The notes under the pieces are model-generated. The model was not told the origin of the DNA, made no database searches, and was given only the letters and a program-made list of their open reading frames with translations. A stretch of DNA of 51,548 nt from an uncultured Selenomonadales bacterium (GTDB lineage Bacteria > Bacillota > Negativicutes > Selenomonadales > Selenomonadaceae): positions 1 through 51,548 of the forward strand of contig CAMHCS010000019.1 in assembly GCA_946183785.1 (NCBI GenBank). Direction: 5' to 3'. Shown piece by piece: positions 12,692 to 21,490 of the stretch; position 1 is the stretch's first letter, and every line of letters begins with the position of its first letter. The position numbers were made by a program, and so were the translations under genes.

Positions 12692-14221
12692 ATGATTGCA
12701 GCACTATATGCCCGCTACAGCTCCGACAACCAGCGCGAGGAGAGCATCGTCGCCCAGTTCCGCGCCTGCCGGGAATACTGCAAGCTGAAAGGATACACCA
12801 TCATCCACGAATACGCGGATGAGGCGTACACCGGGACGAACGACAACCGCCCGCAGTTCCAGCAGATGCTCGCCGATGCCGAGGCAGGAATGTTCGAGGT
12901 CGTCGTCGCGCACAAGATCGACCGCATCGGCAGGAACGTCTACGATTTCTACAAGAACTCATACCGGCTCCAGCAGGCCGGCGTGCAGATGGAATTCGCC
13001 GGGCAGGAGATCCCGAACACGCCGGAAGGCGGCGTGATGAAGGCCGTCATGGCCAGCGTCTCGGAGTGGTATTCCGCGAACCTTTCCCGCGAGGTGAAGA
13101 AAGGGAAGCGGGAGAACTTTCTTTCGGGCAAGGCGGCCGGAGGTCAGCCGCTCTATGGCTACGACTACGCCCCGGACAAGAGGTACATCGTCAACGAGGC
13201 CGAGGCCGTGGCCGTCCGGACGATGTTCGAGATGTACGCCGCCGGGCGCCGGTATCGGGAGATCCAGGACTGGCTGAACAGCCACGGATACCGGACGCGG
13301 CGCGGGAACCTGTTCGGGAAGAACACTCTTTATGATCTGTTCCGGAACCGCCGATACATCGGATGGAATGTCGCCGGGAAGTACAAGCGGACAGGAAAGC
13401 CCAGGAACAGCCACGCGCCCGACGACGAGAACGTGCAGATCATCAAAGGCATATGCCCGGCCATTATCGACGAGAAATTGTTTTGGGAGGTTCAGAAGAG
13501 AATGGATGCGAATAAGTGCTGCGCGGGCGGCAGGGCAAAGGCGAAGATTCCGTATCTCCTCTCCGGATATGTTTTCTGTGATGTCTGTGGCGAAGCGATG
13601 TGCGGCAATTCAAACGTCAGCCCGAAGGGAGTCCGTACACGGTATTATCGATGCGGAAAATATATGCGGCAGGGGAAAATCGCCTGCGCAAACAGGGCCA
13701 TTAACGCCGACAGTCTGGAAACGGTCGTGCTCGAGCATCTGCGCAGCGTGCTCTATGACGAAGGCGTGCTGGACACTCTCGTCGTGAAAGTCCAGGACGA
13801 ATACGCGAAGTTGGTCGAAAATGAGGACGCCAGCCGGAAGATGATGATCGAGATGCGGGACAAGGCCCGGAAGCAGATGGATAATTTCTACGACCGGATC
13901 CGCGCCGGCATCCCGCTCGACGAGATCGACGAGGCGGAATTCCGAAACACGAAAAACGCCTACCGGACGGCGGAGCACAACCTAAAGCAGATCGAGGAGA
14001 AAGGGCGGCTGCCGAAAGTTCCCCCGGCGAAGATCAGGGAATACATCCACACGACCTTCGGCGAGATGACGGCCGAGGGCTGGGAAAACGAAAAGAGCAC
14101 GGCAAATTACCGTGCTCTCTTGGAAAATCTTGTGGACTCTATCCGTGTAGCACCCTCAACCGTAACGATAAAATTGAAAGTGCGATGCAGTTGGTGCCTC
14201 AGAGTGGAATCGAACCGCTGA
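12692..14221 (+). CDS. large serine recombinase (prophage integrase)
   Basis: A 509-aa serine integrase. The catalytic Ser is in ALYARYSSDNQ (about residue 10), followed by the resolvase core with HKIDRIGRN, then the recombinase domain (GGQPLYGYDY, residues ~150-290) and a zinc-ribbon with CxxC (CDVCGEAMC, YYRCGKY) near 300-330, plus a C-terminal coiled coil. It integrates and excises the phage. Its last 10 codons and the TGA stop (14219-14221) lie inside the tRNA-Phe gene, so the C-terminus depends on what lies across the attachment site. GGAGGCGCCTGAT precedes the ATG. Confidence 0.92.
   Translation: MIAALYARYSSDNQREESIVAQFRACREYCKLKGYTIIHEYADEAYTGTNDNRPQFQQMLADAEAGMFEVVVAHKIDRIGRNVYDFYKNSYRLQQAGVQMEFAGQEIPNTPEGGVMKAVMASVSEWYSANLSREVKKGKRENFLSGKAAGGQPLYGYDYAPDKRYIVNEAEAVAVRTMFEMYAAGRRYREIQDWLNSHGYRTRRGNLFGKNTLYDLFRNRRYIGWNVAGKYKRTGKPRNSHAPDDENVQIIKGICPAIIDEKLFWEVQKRMDANKCCAGGRAKAKIPYLLSGYVFCDVCGEAMCGNSNVSPKGVRTRYYRCGKYMRQGKIACANRAINADSLETVVLEHLRSVLYDEGVLDTLVVKVQDEYAKLVENEDASRKMMIEMRDKARKQMDNFYDRIRAGIPLDEIDEAEFRNTKNAYRTAEHNLKQIEEKGRLPKVPPAKIREYIHTTFGEMTAEGWENEKSTANYRALLENLVDSIRVAPSTVTIKLKVRCSWCLRVESNR
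14192..14221. other. probable prophage attachment site (host side)
   Basis: The recombinase reads into the 3' end of tRNA-Phe, and the tRNA gene itself is complete including CCA. This is the usual result of integration at a tRNA 3' end, where phage sequence restores the gene. The exact core cannot be defined because the other junction is outside the window. Confidence 0.5.
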
Positions 14222-14267
14222 CACAGGGATTTTCAGTCCCTTGCTCTACCAACTGAGCTACCGAGGC
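14192..14267 (-). tRNA. tRNA-Phe (GAA)
   Basis: A 76-nt tRNA on the minus strand with an encoded CCA (14192-14194). The acceptor stem GCCTCGG pairs with CTGAGGC, and the anticodon loop is CTGAAAA (GAA). D- and T-arm consensus sequences are present (GTTCGATTCC). The 3' end is overlapped by the recombinase stop. Confidence 0.95.
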
Positions 14268-14304
14268 ATGTATTTAGCCCGTGCATGGCACGGAGAGCAC
14301 GCAA

Positions 14305-14381
14305 TGGCGACCCGAATGGGACTTGAACCCATGATCTCCGCCGTGACAGGGCGGCATTCTAACCAACTGAACTACCGGGCC
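14305..14381 (-). tRNA. tRNA-Asp (GTC)
   Basis: A 77-nt tRNA on the minus strand: acceptor GGCCCGG with TCGGGTC, discriminator G, encoded CCA, anticodon loop CTGTCAC. Second of four tightly spaced tRNAs. Confidence 0.95.
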
Positions 14382-14386
14382 GAAAA

Positions 14387-14461
14387 TGGTGACGCGTACG
14401 GGATTTGAACCCATGTTACCGCCGTGAAAGGGCGGTGTCTTAACCACTTGACCAACGCGCC
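14387..14461 (-). tRNA. tRNA-Glu (TTC)
   Basis: A 75-nt tRNA on the minus strand: acceptor GGCGCGT, anticodon loop CTTTCAC, T-arm GGTTCAAATCC, encoded CCA. Five bases separate it from tRNA-Asp. Confidence 0.95.
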
Positions 14462-14462
14462 G

Positions 14463-14538
14463 TGGTGGCTCGCCCGGGATTTGAACCCGGGACCCTCTGA
14501 TTAAAAGTCAGATGCTCTGCCAGCTGAGCTAGCGAACC
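14463..14538 (-). tRNA. tRNA-Lys (TTT)
   Basis: A 76-nt tRNA on the minus strand: acceptor GGTTCGC with GCGAGCC, anticodon loop CTTTTAA, encoded CCA. First gene of the Lys-Glu-Asp-Phe transcript, immediately after its promoter. Confidence 0.95.
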
Positions 14539-14562
14539 ATTGTGTCTGCAAGGACGCTCCTA

Positions 14563-14592
14563 AGTATATAGGAAATTGTTGCTCTTTGTCAA
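14563..14592 (-). promoter_or_regulatory. promoter of the tRNA operon
   Basis: Minus-strand TTGACA (14587-14592), an 18-bp spacer and TATACT (14563-14568), about 25 bp before tRNA-Lys. The rest of the gap 14593-14758 holds only the weak terminator noted next. Confidence 0.75.
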
Positions 14593-14713
14593 GACCGCCG
14601 ATTGATTCATGCGTACGACGTATGCAATGCCGGCTGCCCCTCTGTAGAATTTATGGTATACCCGGCAGGAACTGTTATTCCATAGCCTTCGGCGAGATTG
14701 TAAGGCAGTGATC

Positions 14714-14747
14714 AAAAAATGACCGCTGCCTGCGTGAAAAGAGCGGC
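14714..14747 (-). terminator. weak terminator after the helicase gene
   Basis: A 6-bp GCCGCT/AGCGGT stem followed on the minus strand by CATTTTTTG, 12 bp downstream of the helicase stop. The loop is large, so the assignment is tentative. Confidence 0.4.
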
Positions 14748-14758
14748 GTTCTTTTTAA

Positions 14759-17344
14759 TTACAGGGTTATCACATATTTTCTCGGAATCGCGGAGAGGAA
14801 CGGGCTGGGGCGCTGCTCCCGGTTGAAGTCGCCGAATTGGCTCCAGGACAGGAACAGCTCTTTCTTCGCCCGGGTGACGGCCACATAGAAGAGCCGCTTT
14901 TCCTCCTCCGTCTGGCCGCTGCGCGCCGCCTGGAAGGACGGGAAGGAGCCGTCCTCCATGCCCGTCAGGAAGACGTAGTCGAACTCCAGCCCTTTCGCCT
15001 GATGGACGGTGATGACCGGAGTCTTCGGGCGGTCCTTCAGGCTCATCTCAAACTCGCTGTTGGAGAGCGTCGCCAGCGTCAGGATCTGGTGCAGCGCCTC
15101 CCGGGGCGAGAGCCGTTCGTCGTCCCGTTCCCGGACAATCCGATAGAGCTGCCGCAGATGCTCCATGCGCTGCGGCTCTTTTGCGTAGTGGGCCGCTAAC
15201 TGGTTCGTGACGATGTGCGCGAGGAAATCCGTGGGCCGCTTTTTGTACGCGAGGCCGCGCATTTCCGTCACCGCCGAGGCAATCGCCTGAAAGACCCTGC
15301 CGAAGGTCTTGACGCAGGCCCGGCGCGGCTCCGCCGTGGGCATGATATCGTGCTCGACCGCGTAGAGCAAAAGCTCCGCCGTCGCGCAGATGTCGTCGGA
15401 GGCGTCGTGGGAGGACTTGTGCTGCACCGCGAACCGCTCGCCGAGGAATTCCAGCTTGTGGTTCGGCAGGTTCGGGTAAAAGCGGCGGAAAATGTCCAGC
15501 GTGTCGAAATAGCCGGGAAACTCCGGTTCCGGCAAGCCCAGCCGCTCCAATTCGCTCACCAAGATTGAAATGTCGTAGGTCACGTTATGGCCGACAATCC
15601 ACGCGCCCCGCAGGAAGTCGAGAAACTCCGTCAGGACCTTTCGCGGCTCTTCCCCCTTTTCCCGCAGGAAGGCGTCGGAAAATCCGTGCACCGCTTCCGA
15701 CGTGCCGACGCTTTTCTCGTTCCGCAGGAACTTCATGAAGGTTTCCTTCGGCGCGCCGTTTTTATCAAGGCGGATCGCGGCGATCTGCACGATCTCGTCC
15801 TTCGCCGTGTCCACGCCCGTGGATTCCACGTCGAAGACCACGACGTTTTCCTGCGCGAGCGCGTCGAGGAGCGGCGCGAAGGGGTCGCCCGACGCGATCG
15901 TTTCCTCGTCGAGGAAGTCCGTCAGTCGCAGCCCCGCCGCGCGCATGGCCGCCGACTCGATCTTCTCTATCGTCTTCGCGCCGATGCCGAGGCCGAAACG
16001 CTTCAGCACGCGGCGCAGGCTCACGAGGTCGTGCTTGTTCACCGCGAGCTTGATGAAGGCCAGCGCGTCCTTGACCTCCTGCCGCCGGAAAAACTGGAAC
16101 TCGTCGATCAGCATGAAGGGCCAGGGCGGCTCCGGCGCGTAGGCGCGGGCGGCCTGCTCCAATGCGCGGCAAACGCGCTTCGTCTGGTGGTTGCTCCGGG
16201 TCAGCACGCAGACCCGGGACGGGTTTTCCGCGCCGAGGCTCCGGATGGTATGGTAAATCCATTCCCCTTCTTCCCAGAGGTCGCGGCAGGCTTTCAGGGT
16301 AACCGGCGCGCCCTCTTCCTTGCTCGCGGCCTCGAATCCGCTTTGACAGGCCGCCGCGAGCTCCGCGGGGAAGAACGCTTCGAGGCAGCCGTGGGAAGCG
16401 CGGAGCAGCGTGCGCGTCGCGCGGTAGTTCTTGCACAGGGAAATCTCCACCGGGTTCCATTTCTCCCGAAAGTCGGCCAGCAGCCGGCCGGGGTTCGAGC
16501 CGCGCCATTCGTAGATGGTCTGGAACGCGTCTCCCGTCAGCAGGACGTTCCTGTCGTCAAACAGCCGGGAAAGGATCGCGTATTCCACCTCGTCGGTGTC
16601 TTGCACCTCGTCCACGGTGAGGAAGCGGAAGCGTTCCCGCCAGCGGCGGGCGGTCTCCTCGTCGCGGAACAGGCCGTGAACGCCCGCGATCAAATCGTCG
16701 AAGTCCATGCCGTGGAGCTCAGCCAGCGCCTGTCCGGAGCGAAGGGCCAGCTCCGCGCCCTGCCGCTCGATAAAAGCCGCCAGCGCGTCGTCCGGGCGCT
16801 GGCGGTTGTCCACGCAGAGGGAAAGCACCTTGCCGCGACGCTCCGCGAAGAGGCGCGCCACGACCTGCCGATAGTCCGCCGCTGCGTCTTCCGAGTAAAT
16901 GTCGTAGGCCGCGCGGCTCTTCTTGATGAGCGAGACAAGGTTTTGCAGCGCGGGCAGGGAAAAGCCGCCGGTATTCAGGTCGCGGAGGCTTTCCTGGCAG
17001 TCCTCCGCGTCGAACACGGTGAAGTCCGAGAAAAGCTCCGTGCGGCGCTTCGCCTCCTGCCGCAGGATCGTGTAGCAAAGGCTGTGGATGGTCTTCACCG
17101 CCACGCGCCGCCCTTCGGCAGGCAGCAGCCCCTCGATCCGGTCCGCCATCTCTTTGCACGCCTTGTTCGTGAACGTCAGGCAGAGAATCTCTTCCGGTGC
17201 GGCGAGGCCAAGCTCCAATATATGCGCGATGCGCCGCGCGATCGTATCGGTTTTTCCCGTTCCGGCGGAGGCCAGCAGCAGCACGTTCTGGTCGAGGGTA
17301 TCGACGACCTTTTGCTGCTCGGGGTTCAAACGCGTCATATCCAT
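14759..17344 (-). CDS. UvrD/PcrA-type helicase with internal DnaQ-like exonuclease domain
   Basis: An 861-aa protein. Superfamily 1 helicase motifs: Q motif (LNPEQQKVVD), Walker A ASAGTGKT (~29), motif II VDEVQDTD (~245), motif V QAKGLEFDYVFLTGMEDGSFPS (~785), motif VI LFYVAVTRAKKEL (~825). Between helicase segments, at about residues 500-665, lies a DEDDh 3'-5' exonuclease: VVFDVESTGVDTAKDEIVQIA, HNVTYDISIL and HDASDDICATAEL hold the acidic residues and the His. It would unwind and trim DNA in repair. It abuts the DUF1016 gene (3-bp gap), probably as one operon. Confidence 0.9.
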   Translation of the reverse strand: MDMTRLNPEQQKVVDTLDQNVLLLASAGTGKTDTIARRIAHILELGLAAPEEILCLTFTNKACKEMADRIEGLLPAEGRRVAVKTIHSLCYTILRQEAKRRTELFSDFTVFDAEDCQESLRDLNTGGFSLPALQNLVSLIKKSRAAYDIYSEDAAADYRQVVARLFAERRGKVLSLCVDNRQRPDDALAAFIERQGAELALRSGQALAELHGMDFDDLIAGVHGLFRDEETARRWRERFRFLTVDEVQDTDEVEYAILSRLFDDRNVLLTGDAFQTIYEWRGSNPGRLLADFREKWNPVEISLCKNYRATRTLLRASHGCLEAFFPAELAAACQSGFEAASKEEGAPVTLKACRDLWEEGEWIYHTIRSLGAENPSRVCVLTRSNHQTKRVCRALEQAARAYAPEPPWPFMLIDEFQFFRRQEVKDALAFIKLAVNKHDLVSLRRVLKRFGLGIGAKTIEKIESAAMRAAGLRLTDFLDEETIASGDPFAPLLDALAQENVVVFDVESTGVDTAKDEIVQIAAIRLDKNGAPKETFMKFLRNEKSVGTSEAVHGFSDAFLREKGEEPRKVLTEFLDFLRGAWIVGHNVTYDISILVSELERLGLPEPEFPGYFDTLDIFRRFYPNLPNHKLEFLGERFAVQHKSSHDASDDICATAELLLYAVEHDIMPTAEPRRACVKTFGRVFQAIASAVTEMRGLAYKKRPTDFLAHIVTNQLAAHYAKEPQRMEHLRQLYRIVRERDDERLSPREALHQILTLATLSNSEFEMSLKDRPKTPVITVHQAKGLEFDYVFLTGMEDGSFPSFQAARSGQTEEEKRLFYVAVTRAKKELFLSWSQFGDFNREQRPSPFLSAIPRKYVITL

Positions 17345-17347
17345 ACG

Positions 17348-18103
17348 TCAGGCTCCCGTTGACGGCGGAAGGCGATCCAGACGCAATTCCTGCCGCAGCT
17401 CTTCTTCGGTGGGAAGATAGGGGAGGTATTTCGAAGCGTAGATATGCGTTTGGGTTTCGTCGCCCAGGGTATATTTGATTACGGTATCGTTTTTTTCGGC
17501 GCAAAGTACGATGCCGATGGGGTCGTTGTCGCCTTCGTTTTTCATGGTTTCCCTGCAGTAGTTGACATACATCTGCATCTGTCCCATGTCCTGATGCTCT
17601 GCCTTGCCCAATTTCAGGGATTCTTTTTTGGATAAAGTGCGCTGATAGGTGAAGGTCGTAATCTGTCGTTCCAATTCGCGGACGCTCCACCCGGCTGTTG
17701 AGCATTCCGCCGTGTAAAAAGCGCGGGCTTTTGGGTCTGGAACCCGAACCAAAAGCCGATAATGGGACCAACTTAATTGCGCACACAATGTGTGCGTATT
17801 TGGAAACGCTTCGTAAAATTGCCTCATGACTTGCAAATTGCGAACGGTATATCCTTTGCCAAACTCCGCCGTCAATCGCTCCGAAAGCATAGACAGCAGG
17901 CCTTTCCCATATTCGGCGCGTTTTCCTTCACAGGCGAGGAAAATCTTCTGTCCTATTTCCCAATACAGCATGACCATCGAGGAATTGACGGTGCGGGCAA
18001 CCGCCTGTCTCGCCGCGAGAATGCTCTGGCGAATATCGCCGTAAATGGCATGAGATTCCTTTTCTGGCAGCGCGTCACGCGTCTGCTTCTTTGCGTTGTC
18101 CAT
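17348..18103 (-). CDS. DUF1016/YhcG nuclease-like protein, internally deleted
   Basis: A 251-aa member of the DUF1016 family (PDDEXK nucleases like YhcG, often with restriction or defence genes). The N-terminal domain is complete (YWEIGQKI, FGKGYTVRNLQVMRQFYE, LSWSHYRLLVRVPD). At about residue 160 it jumps from ERQITTFTYQRTLSKK straight to LKLGKAEHQDMGQMQMYVNY, which in full-length relatives (~340-360 aa) lies about 90-100 residues later. The missing part contains most of the nuclease core, including the catalytic acidic residues. The reading frame is intact, so a nuclease-dead protein could still be made. GGAGG lies before the ATG. Confidence 0.75.
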   Translation of the reverse strand: MDNAKKQTRDALPEKESHAIYGDIRQSILAARQAVARTVNSSMVMLYWEIGQKIFLACEGKRAEYGKGLLSMLSERLTAEFGKGYTVRNLQVMRQFYEAFPNTHTLCAQLSWSHYRLLVRVPDPKARAFYTAECSTAGWSVRELERQITTFTYQRTLSKKESLKLGKAEHQDMGQMQMYVNYCRETMKNEGDNDPIGIVLCAEKNDTVIKYTLGDETQTHIYASKYLPYLPTEEELRQELRLDRLPPSTGA

Positions 18104-18142
18104 GGTTCGCCTCCGTAAGATGATTTCAAATAAATATTCGCC

Positions 18143-18198
18143 TTTTCCGTCGAAAATCCTTTTTCCGTCGAAACTGCGCTTTTGTAATATGGTATAAT
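18143..18198 (+). promoter_or_regulatory. divergent control region of the SNF2 gene
   Basis: Contains an extended -10 (TGG-TATAAT, 18190-18198) 32 bp before the SNF2 start. Upstream, the 13-mer TTTTCCGTCGAAA occurs twice, at 18143 and 18161, 18 bp apart, which could be a regulator site between the divergent DUF1016 and SNF2 genes. Confidence 0.5.
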
Positions 18199-18229
18199 AA
18201 TAGGATACAGACATCGGGGAGGGGTAGGC

Positions 18230-21200
18230 ATGGAGATTGTCACAGACGCGGAAATCCGGCGGGTTACCAACGAGGCGTCCTATCGCCGCGGCTGCGCATA
18301 TCAGCGGGATGGCGCGGTGACGATCACGAAGCGGGACGTCGGGCGCGGTTCCTTCGATTACGAAGCGGAAGTGCGAGGCTCCGGGCCGTTCGCTTATTTC
18401 GTGACGGCGCGGATCGCCGGCGGGCTTGTGCTCCGCTATTCCTGCGACTGCCCGGCGGCGGGGCTCTATGAGGGCGCGTGCAAGCACGTCGTCGCTTTGC
18501 TGAAGGAGGTTCAGGCGCACGGGCTCTCCGAGAAGCGGGGGAAAACCTCCGCACTGTCCGAAGGGGCGAAGCGCCTGTTTGCCGTCTACGAGCGCCGCGA
18601 GAGGAAACCGGAGACGCCCGCCGCGCCGCTTCGTCTCGTGCCGAAATTCTGCGTGGGCTTCGAGTACGGCGCGCCGACGGCGTGGCTGGAGTTCCGCATC
18701 GGACGGGAGCGGCTCTACGTCCTGCGGTCGGTGCTGGACTTCCTGCGGCAGGCGGAGGGGACGACGGCCATCGTTTTCGGCAAGGATCTGGAAGTCGTCC
18801 CGTCGTCCGTCGCTTTCGAGAAGGGCGTCTCCGCCGCCCTTTGGTCGATGCTCCTTTCCGCCTATCGGGACGAGGAGAGCCTGCACACTTACAGCGCCTA
18901 TTTCCGCATCCAGAACGGGCAGACGGTCTTCTCCGGGAAGCGGTTCAAGCTGTCGCCGTCGCATTTGGCCCGGTTCTGCCGGATCATGGAGGGCGAGTCG
19001 TTCACGGTGGACGTGGAAGGCTTCGACGCGAAGGCGGGCGGCGTGTCGGACGGCGCGCCGGACGTCGTCGTGCGCGTGGAGGACCGGGACGGAAACGGGC
19101 GCATCGCGATAGAAACGGACGGGCTTCTGCTGCCGCTGACGGAGGATTGCGAGTGGGTGCTGCACGACGTGCGGATCTGTCATGTGCCGCCGGAGACGCG
19201 AGAGCCCTTCCGGCAGCTGGCGGAGGTATTTTCCGACCGGCCGTGGATCGAAGTGGACAAATCGGGCATGGCGGATTTTTTCTCGATGGTGTTGCCGCAG
19301 ATGAAAAAAGCCGCCGAGGTTCGCGTGGACCATTCCTTCACCGAGCGTTACCAAATGCTGCCGCTGGAGGCGGAAGCGCGCATCGACTACCTGGGGGACG
19401 GTGTGACCGTCGAGCTGTCCTTCCGCTACGGCGAGACGGCCTTCAATCCCGCAAAGTTCCTGCCGAAGACGAAAAAGATGGCCGCGTCGAAAACGGCGGA
19501 CCTGATCCGGGACGCGGAGACGGAGCGGACGATTCTCGCGCTCCTGGAGCGCTGGGGCTTCCGGGCCGAGGACGGGCGATTCGTGCAGCCGGAGGAGGAG
19601 CGCGCCTACGATTTCCTGCGGGACGGCGTGCAGGAGCTTTCCAGGGTCGCGGACGTCCTGTACAGCGAGAGCTTCATGCGGCGCCCGGTGCAGACCATGC
19701 CGCCGGTGACGCTGGGCGTCTCGGTGAATCAGGACAGCCTGCTGGAGCTGACCTTTTCCGGCGGCGACTTCGATTTCGACGAGCTGATCGAGATCCTGCG
19801 CTCCTATCGGCTGAAACGCCGCTACCACCGGCTCAGGGACCATACCTTTTTGACGCTGGGCGGCGCGGCGCTGTCAGCGCTGGCGGATTTTGCCGAGGAG
19901 ACGGGACTGGAAAAGCTCCGGGGCGGCAAGGCGGAGCTGCCGCTGGCGGAGGCGCTGTACGTCGATACGCTGGCGAAGGAGACGGAGGGCTTCCGCCTGT
20001 CCGTGGGTAAAGGCTTCCGCTCGCTGGTGCGGGATATCCGAAACCCCGCGGAGGCGGAGCGCGAAATCCCGCCGGAGCTTTCCGGCGTGCTCCGCGACTA
20101 TCAGGCGACGGGCTACCGCTGGCTGTCGTCGCTGGCGGCGCATGGCCTCGGCGGCATCCTCGCCGACGACATGGGCCTCGGCAAGACGCTGCAGACCATC
20201 GCCTTCCTGTTGGCGCGGCGCGGCCCCGATACGCTCCCCGCTCTCGTGGTGACGCCGACTTCTTTGATTTACGGCTGGCTGGACGAGATCGCGCGGTTCG
20301 CGCCGGAGCTTCGCGCCGTGGCCGTGGCGGGCCCGAAGCCCCAGCGCGAGGCGATCCTGACGAACGCCTTTGACGAGGGCGCGGACGTCGTCGTCACCAC
20401 CTACGCCACGCTCCGCATCGACGCGGAAAGCTACGCGAAGCGCCGGTTCTCCTGCGCGATCCTCGACGAGGCGCAGCATATCAAGAACCCGACCACGAAG
20501 GCGGCGAAGGCGGTGAAGCGCATACAGGCGGACTGCCGCTTCGCGCTGACGGGCACGCCCATCGAGAACACGCTGACGGAGCTTTGGTCGATTTTCGACT
20601 TCCTGCTGCCGGGCTACCTTGGCGGTCACAAGACCTTCCGGCAGAAGTACGAGACGGGAATCGTCCGGGACGGGGACGCGGACAAGACGGACAACCTCAG
20701 GCGGCACATCGCGCCCTTCATCCTGCGCCGCCTGAAGCGCGACGTGCTGACGGAGCTGCCGGACAAGACGGAGAGCCGCCTGACGAACGAGATGACGCCG
20801 GAGCAGGAAAAGGTGTACAAGGCGTACTTCGCCCAGAGCCGCAAGGAGCTGGCGACGGAGCTGCAAAACCGGGGCTTCGACGCCAGCCGCATCAAGATCC
20901 TCGCGCTGCTGACGCGGCTCCGGCAGATCGCCTGCGACCCCGCGCTGTTCCTCGAAAACTACGACGGCGGCTCCGGCAAGCTCGACCTGCTGGAAGAGCT
21001 CGCGACGGAAGCGGCTGCGGGCGGCCACCGCATGCTGATATTCTCCCAGTTCACCGCCATGCTGCGGCGCATCTGGGACCGACTCGCCGCCGCGGGCCTC
21101 GAATGCGACTATCTCGACGGCTCGACGCCCGCCGCCGAGCGTCTCCGGCTCGTCAAAGCGTTCAACGCCGGGACGAAGCCCGTGTTCCTGATTTCCCTGA

Positions 21201-21481
21201 AAGCCGGCGGCACCGGGCTGAACCTCATCGGCGCGGATATGGTCATCCATTACGACCCGTGGTGGAACCCCGCCGTGGAGGAGCAGGCCGCCGACCGCGC
21301 CTACCGCATCGGGCAGATGAACAAGGTGCAGGTGGTGAAGCTCGTCACCAAGGACACCATCGAGGAAAAGATTTTCGCGCTGCAGGAGCAGAAAAAGGCG
21401 CTGATCGACAAGATGATCCAGCCCGGCGAGAGCTTCCTGTCGAAGCTCACCGAGGCGGAAATCCGGGCGCTGTTCGAGTAG
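18230..21481 (+). CDS. SWIM-domain SNF2 (SWI2/SNF2) DNA translocase
   Basis: A 1083-aa ATPase. The N-terminus has a SWIM zinc finger (CDCPAAGLYEGACKHV, ~residues 73-88), followed by the bacterial SNF2-associated region. The SNF2 ATPase core starts near 600: RDYQATGYRWLSSL, Walker A DDMGLGKT (~646), DEAQ box ILDEAQHIKNP (~744), GTPIENTLTELWSIFDFL, then the C-terminal helicase domain with LISLKAGGTGLNL and DRAYRIGQ. It probably moves along DNA to remodel protein-DNA complexes in repair or transcription recycling. GGGGAGGGG precedes the ATG. Intact. Confidence 0.92.
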   Translation: MEIVTDAEIRRVTNEASYRRGCAYQRDGAVTITKRDVGRGSFDYEAEVRGSGPFAYFVTARIAGGLVLRYSCDCPAAGLYEGACKHVVALLKEVQAHGLSEKRGKTSALSEGAKRLFAVYERRERKPETPAAPLRLVPKFCVGFEYGAPTAWLEFRIGRERLYVLRSVLDFLRQAEGTTAIVFGKDLEVVPSSVAFEKGVSAALWSMLLSAYRDEESLHTYSAYFRIQNGQTVFSGKRFKLSPSHLARFCRIMEGESFTVDVEGFDAKAGGVSDGAPDVVVRVEDRDGNGRIAIETDGLLLPLTEDCEWVLHDVRICHVPPETREPFRQLAEVFSDRPWIEVDKSGMADFFSMVLPQMKKAAEVRVDHSFTERYQMLPLEAEARIDYLGDGVTVELSFRYGETAFNPAKFLPKTKKMAASKTADLIRDAETERTILALLERWGFRAEDGRFVQPEEERAYDFLRDGVQELSRVADVLYSESFMRRPVQTMPPVTLGVSVNQDSLLELTFSGGDFDFDELIEILRSYRLKRRYHRLRDHTFLTLGGAALSALADFAEETGLEKLRGGKAELPLAEALYVDTLAKETEGFRLSVGKGFRSLVRDIRNPAEAEREIPPELSGVLRDYQATGYRWLSSLAAHGLGGILADDMGLGKTLQTIAFLLARRGPDTLPALVVTPTSLIYGWLDEIARFAPELRAVAVAGPKPQREAILTNAFDEGADVVVTTYATLRIDAESYAKRRFSCAILDEAQHIKNPTTKAAKAVKRIQADCRFALTGTPIENTLTELWSIFDFLLPGYLGGHKTFRQKYETGIVRDGDADKTDNLRRHIAPFILRRLKRDVLTELPDKTESRLTNEMTPEQEKVYKAYFAQSRKELATELQNRGFDASRIKILALLTRLRQIACDPALFLENYDGGSGKLDLLEELATEAAAGGHRMLIFSQFTAMLRRIWDRLAAAGLECDYLDGSTPAAERLRLVKAFNAGTKPVFLISLKAGGTGLNLIGADMVIHYDPWWNPAVEEQAADRAYRIGQMNKVQVVKLVTKDTIEEKIFALQEQKKALIDKMIQPGESFLSKLTEAEIRALFE

Positions 21482-21490
21482 GAGGTTTTT

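Noticed and set aside
15587..17362. 591-aa plus-strand frame opposite the helicase
   Set aside because: Shadow composition; the helicase motifs on the other strand are complete.
18104..19843. Very long minus-strand frame opposite the SNF2 gene, continuous with the DUF1016 gene
   Set aside because: It is a shadow of the GC-rich SNF2 gene: Arg/His/Pro-rich, no start signal. Only the part from 18103 down is DUF1016-like.
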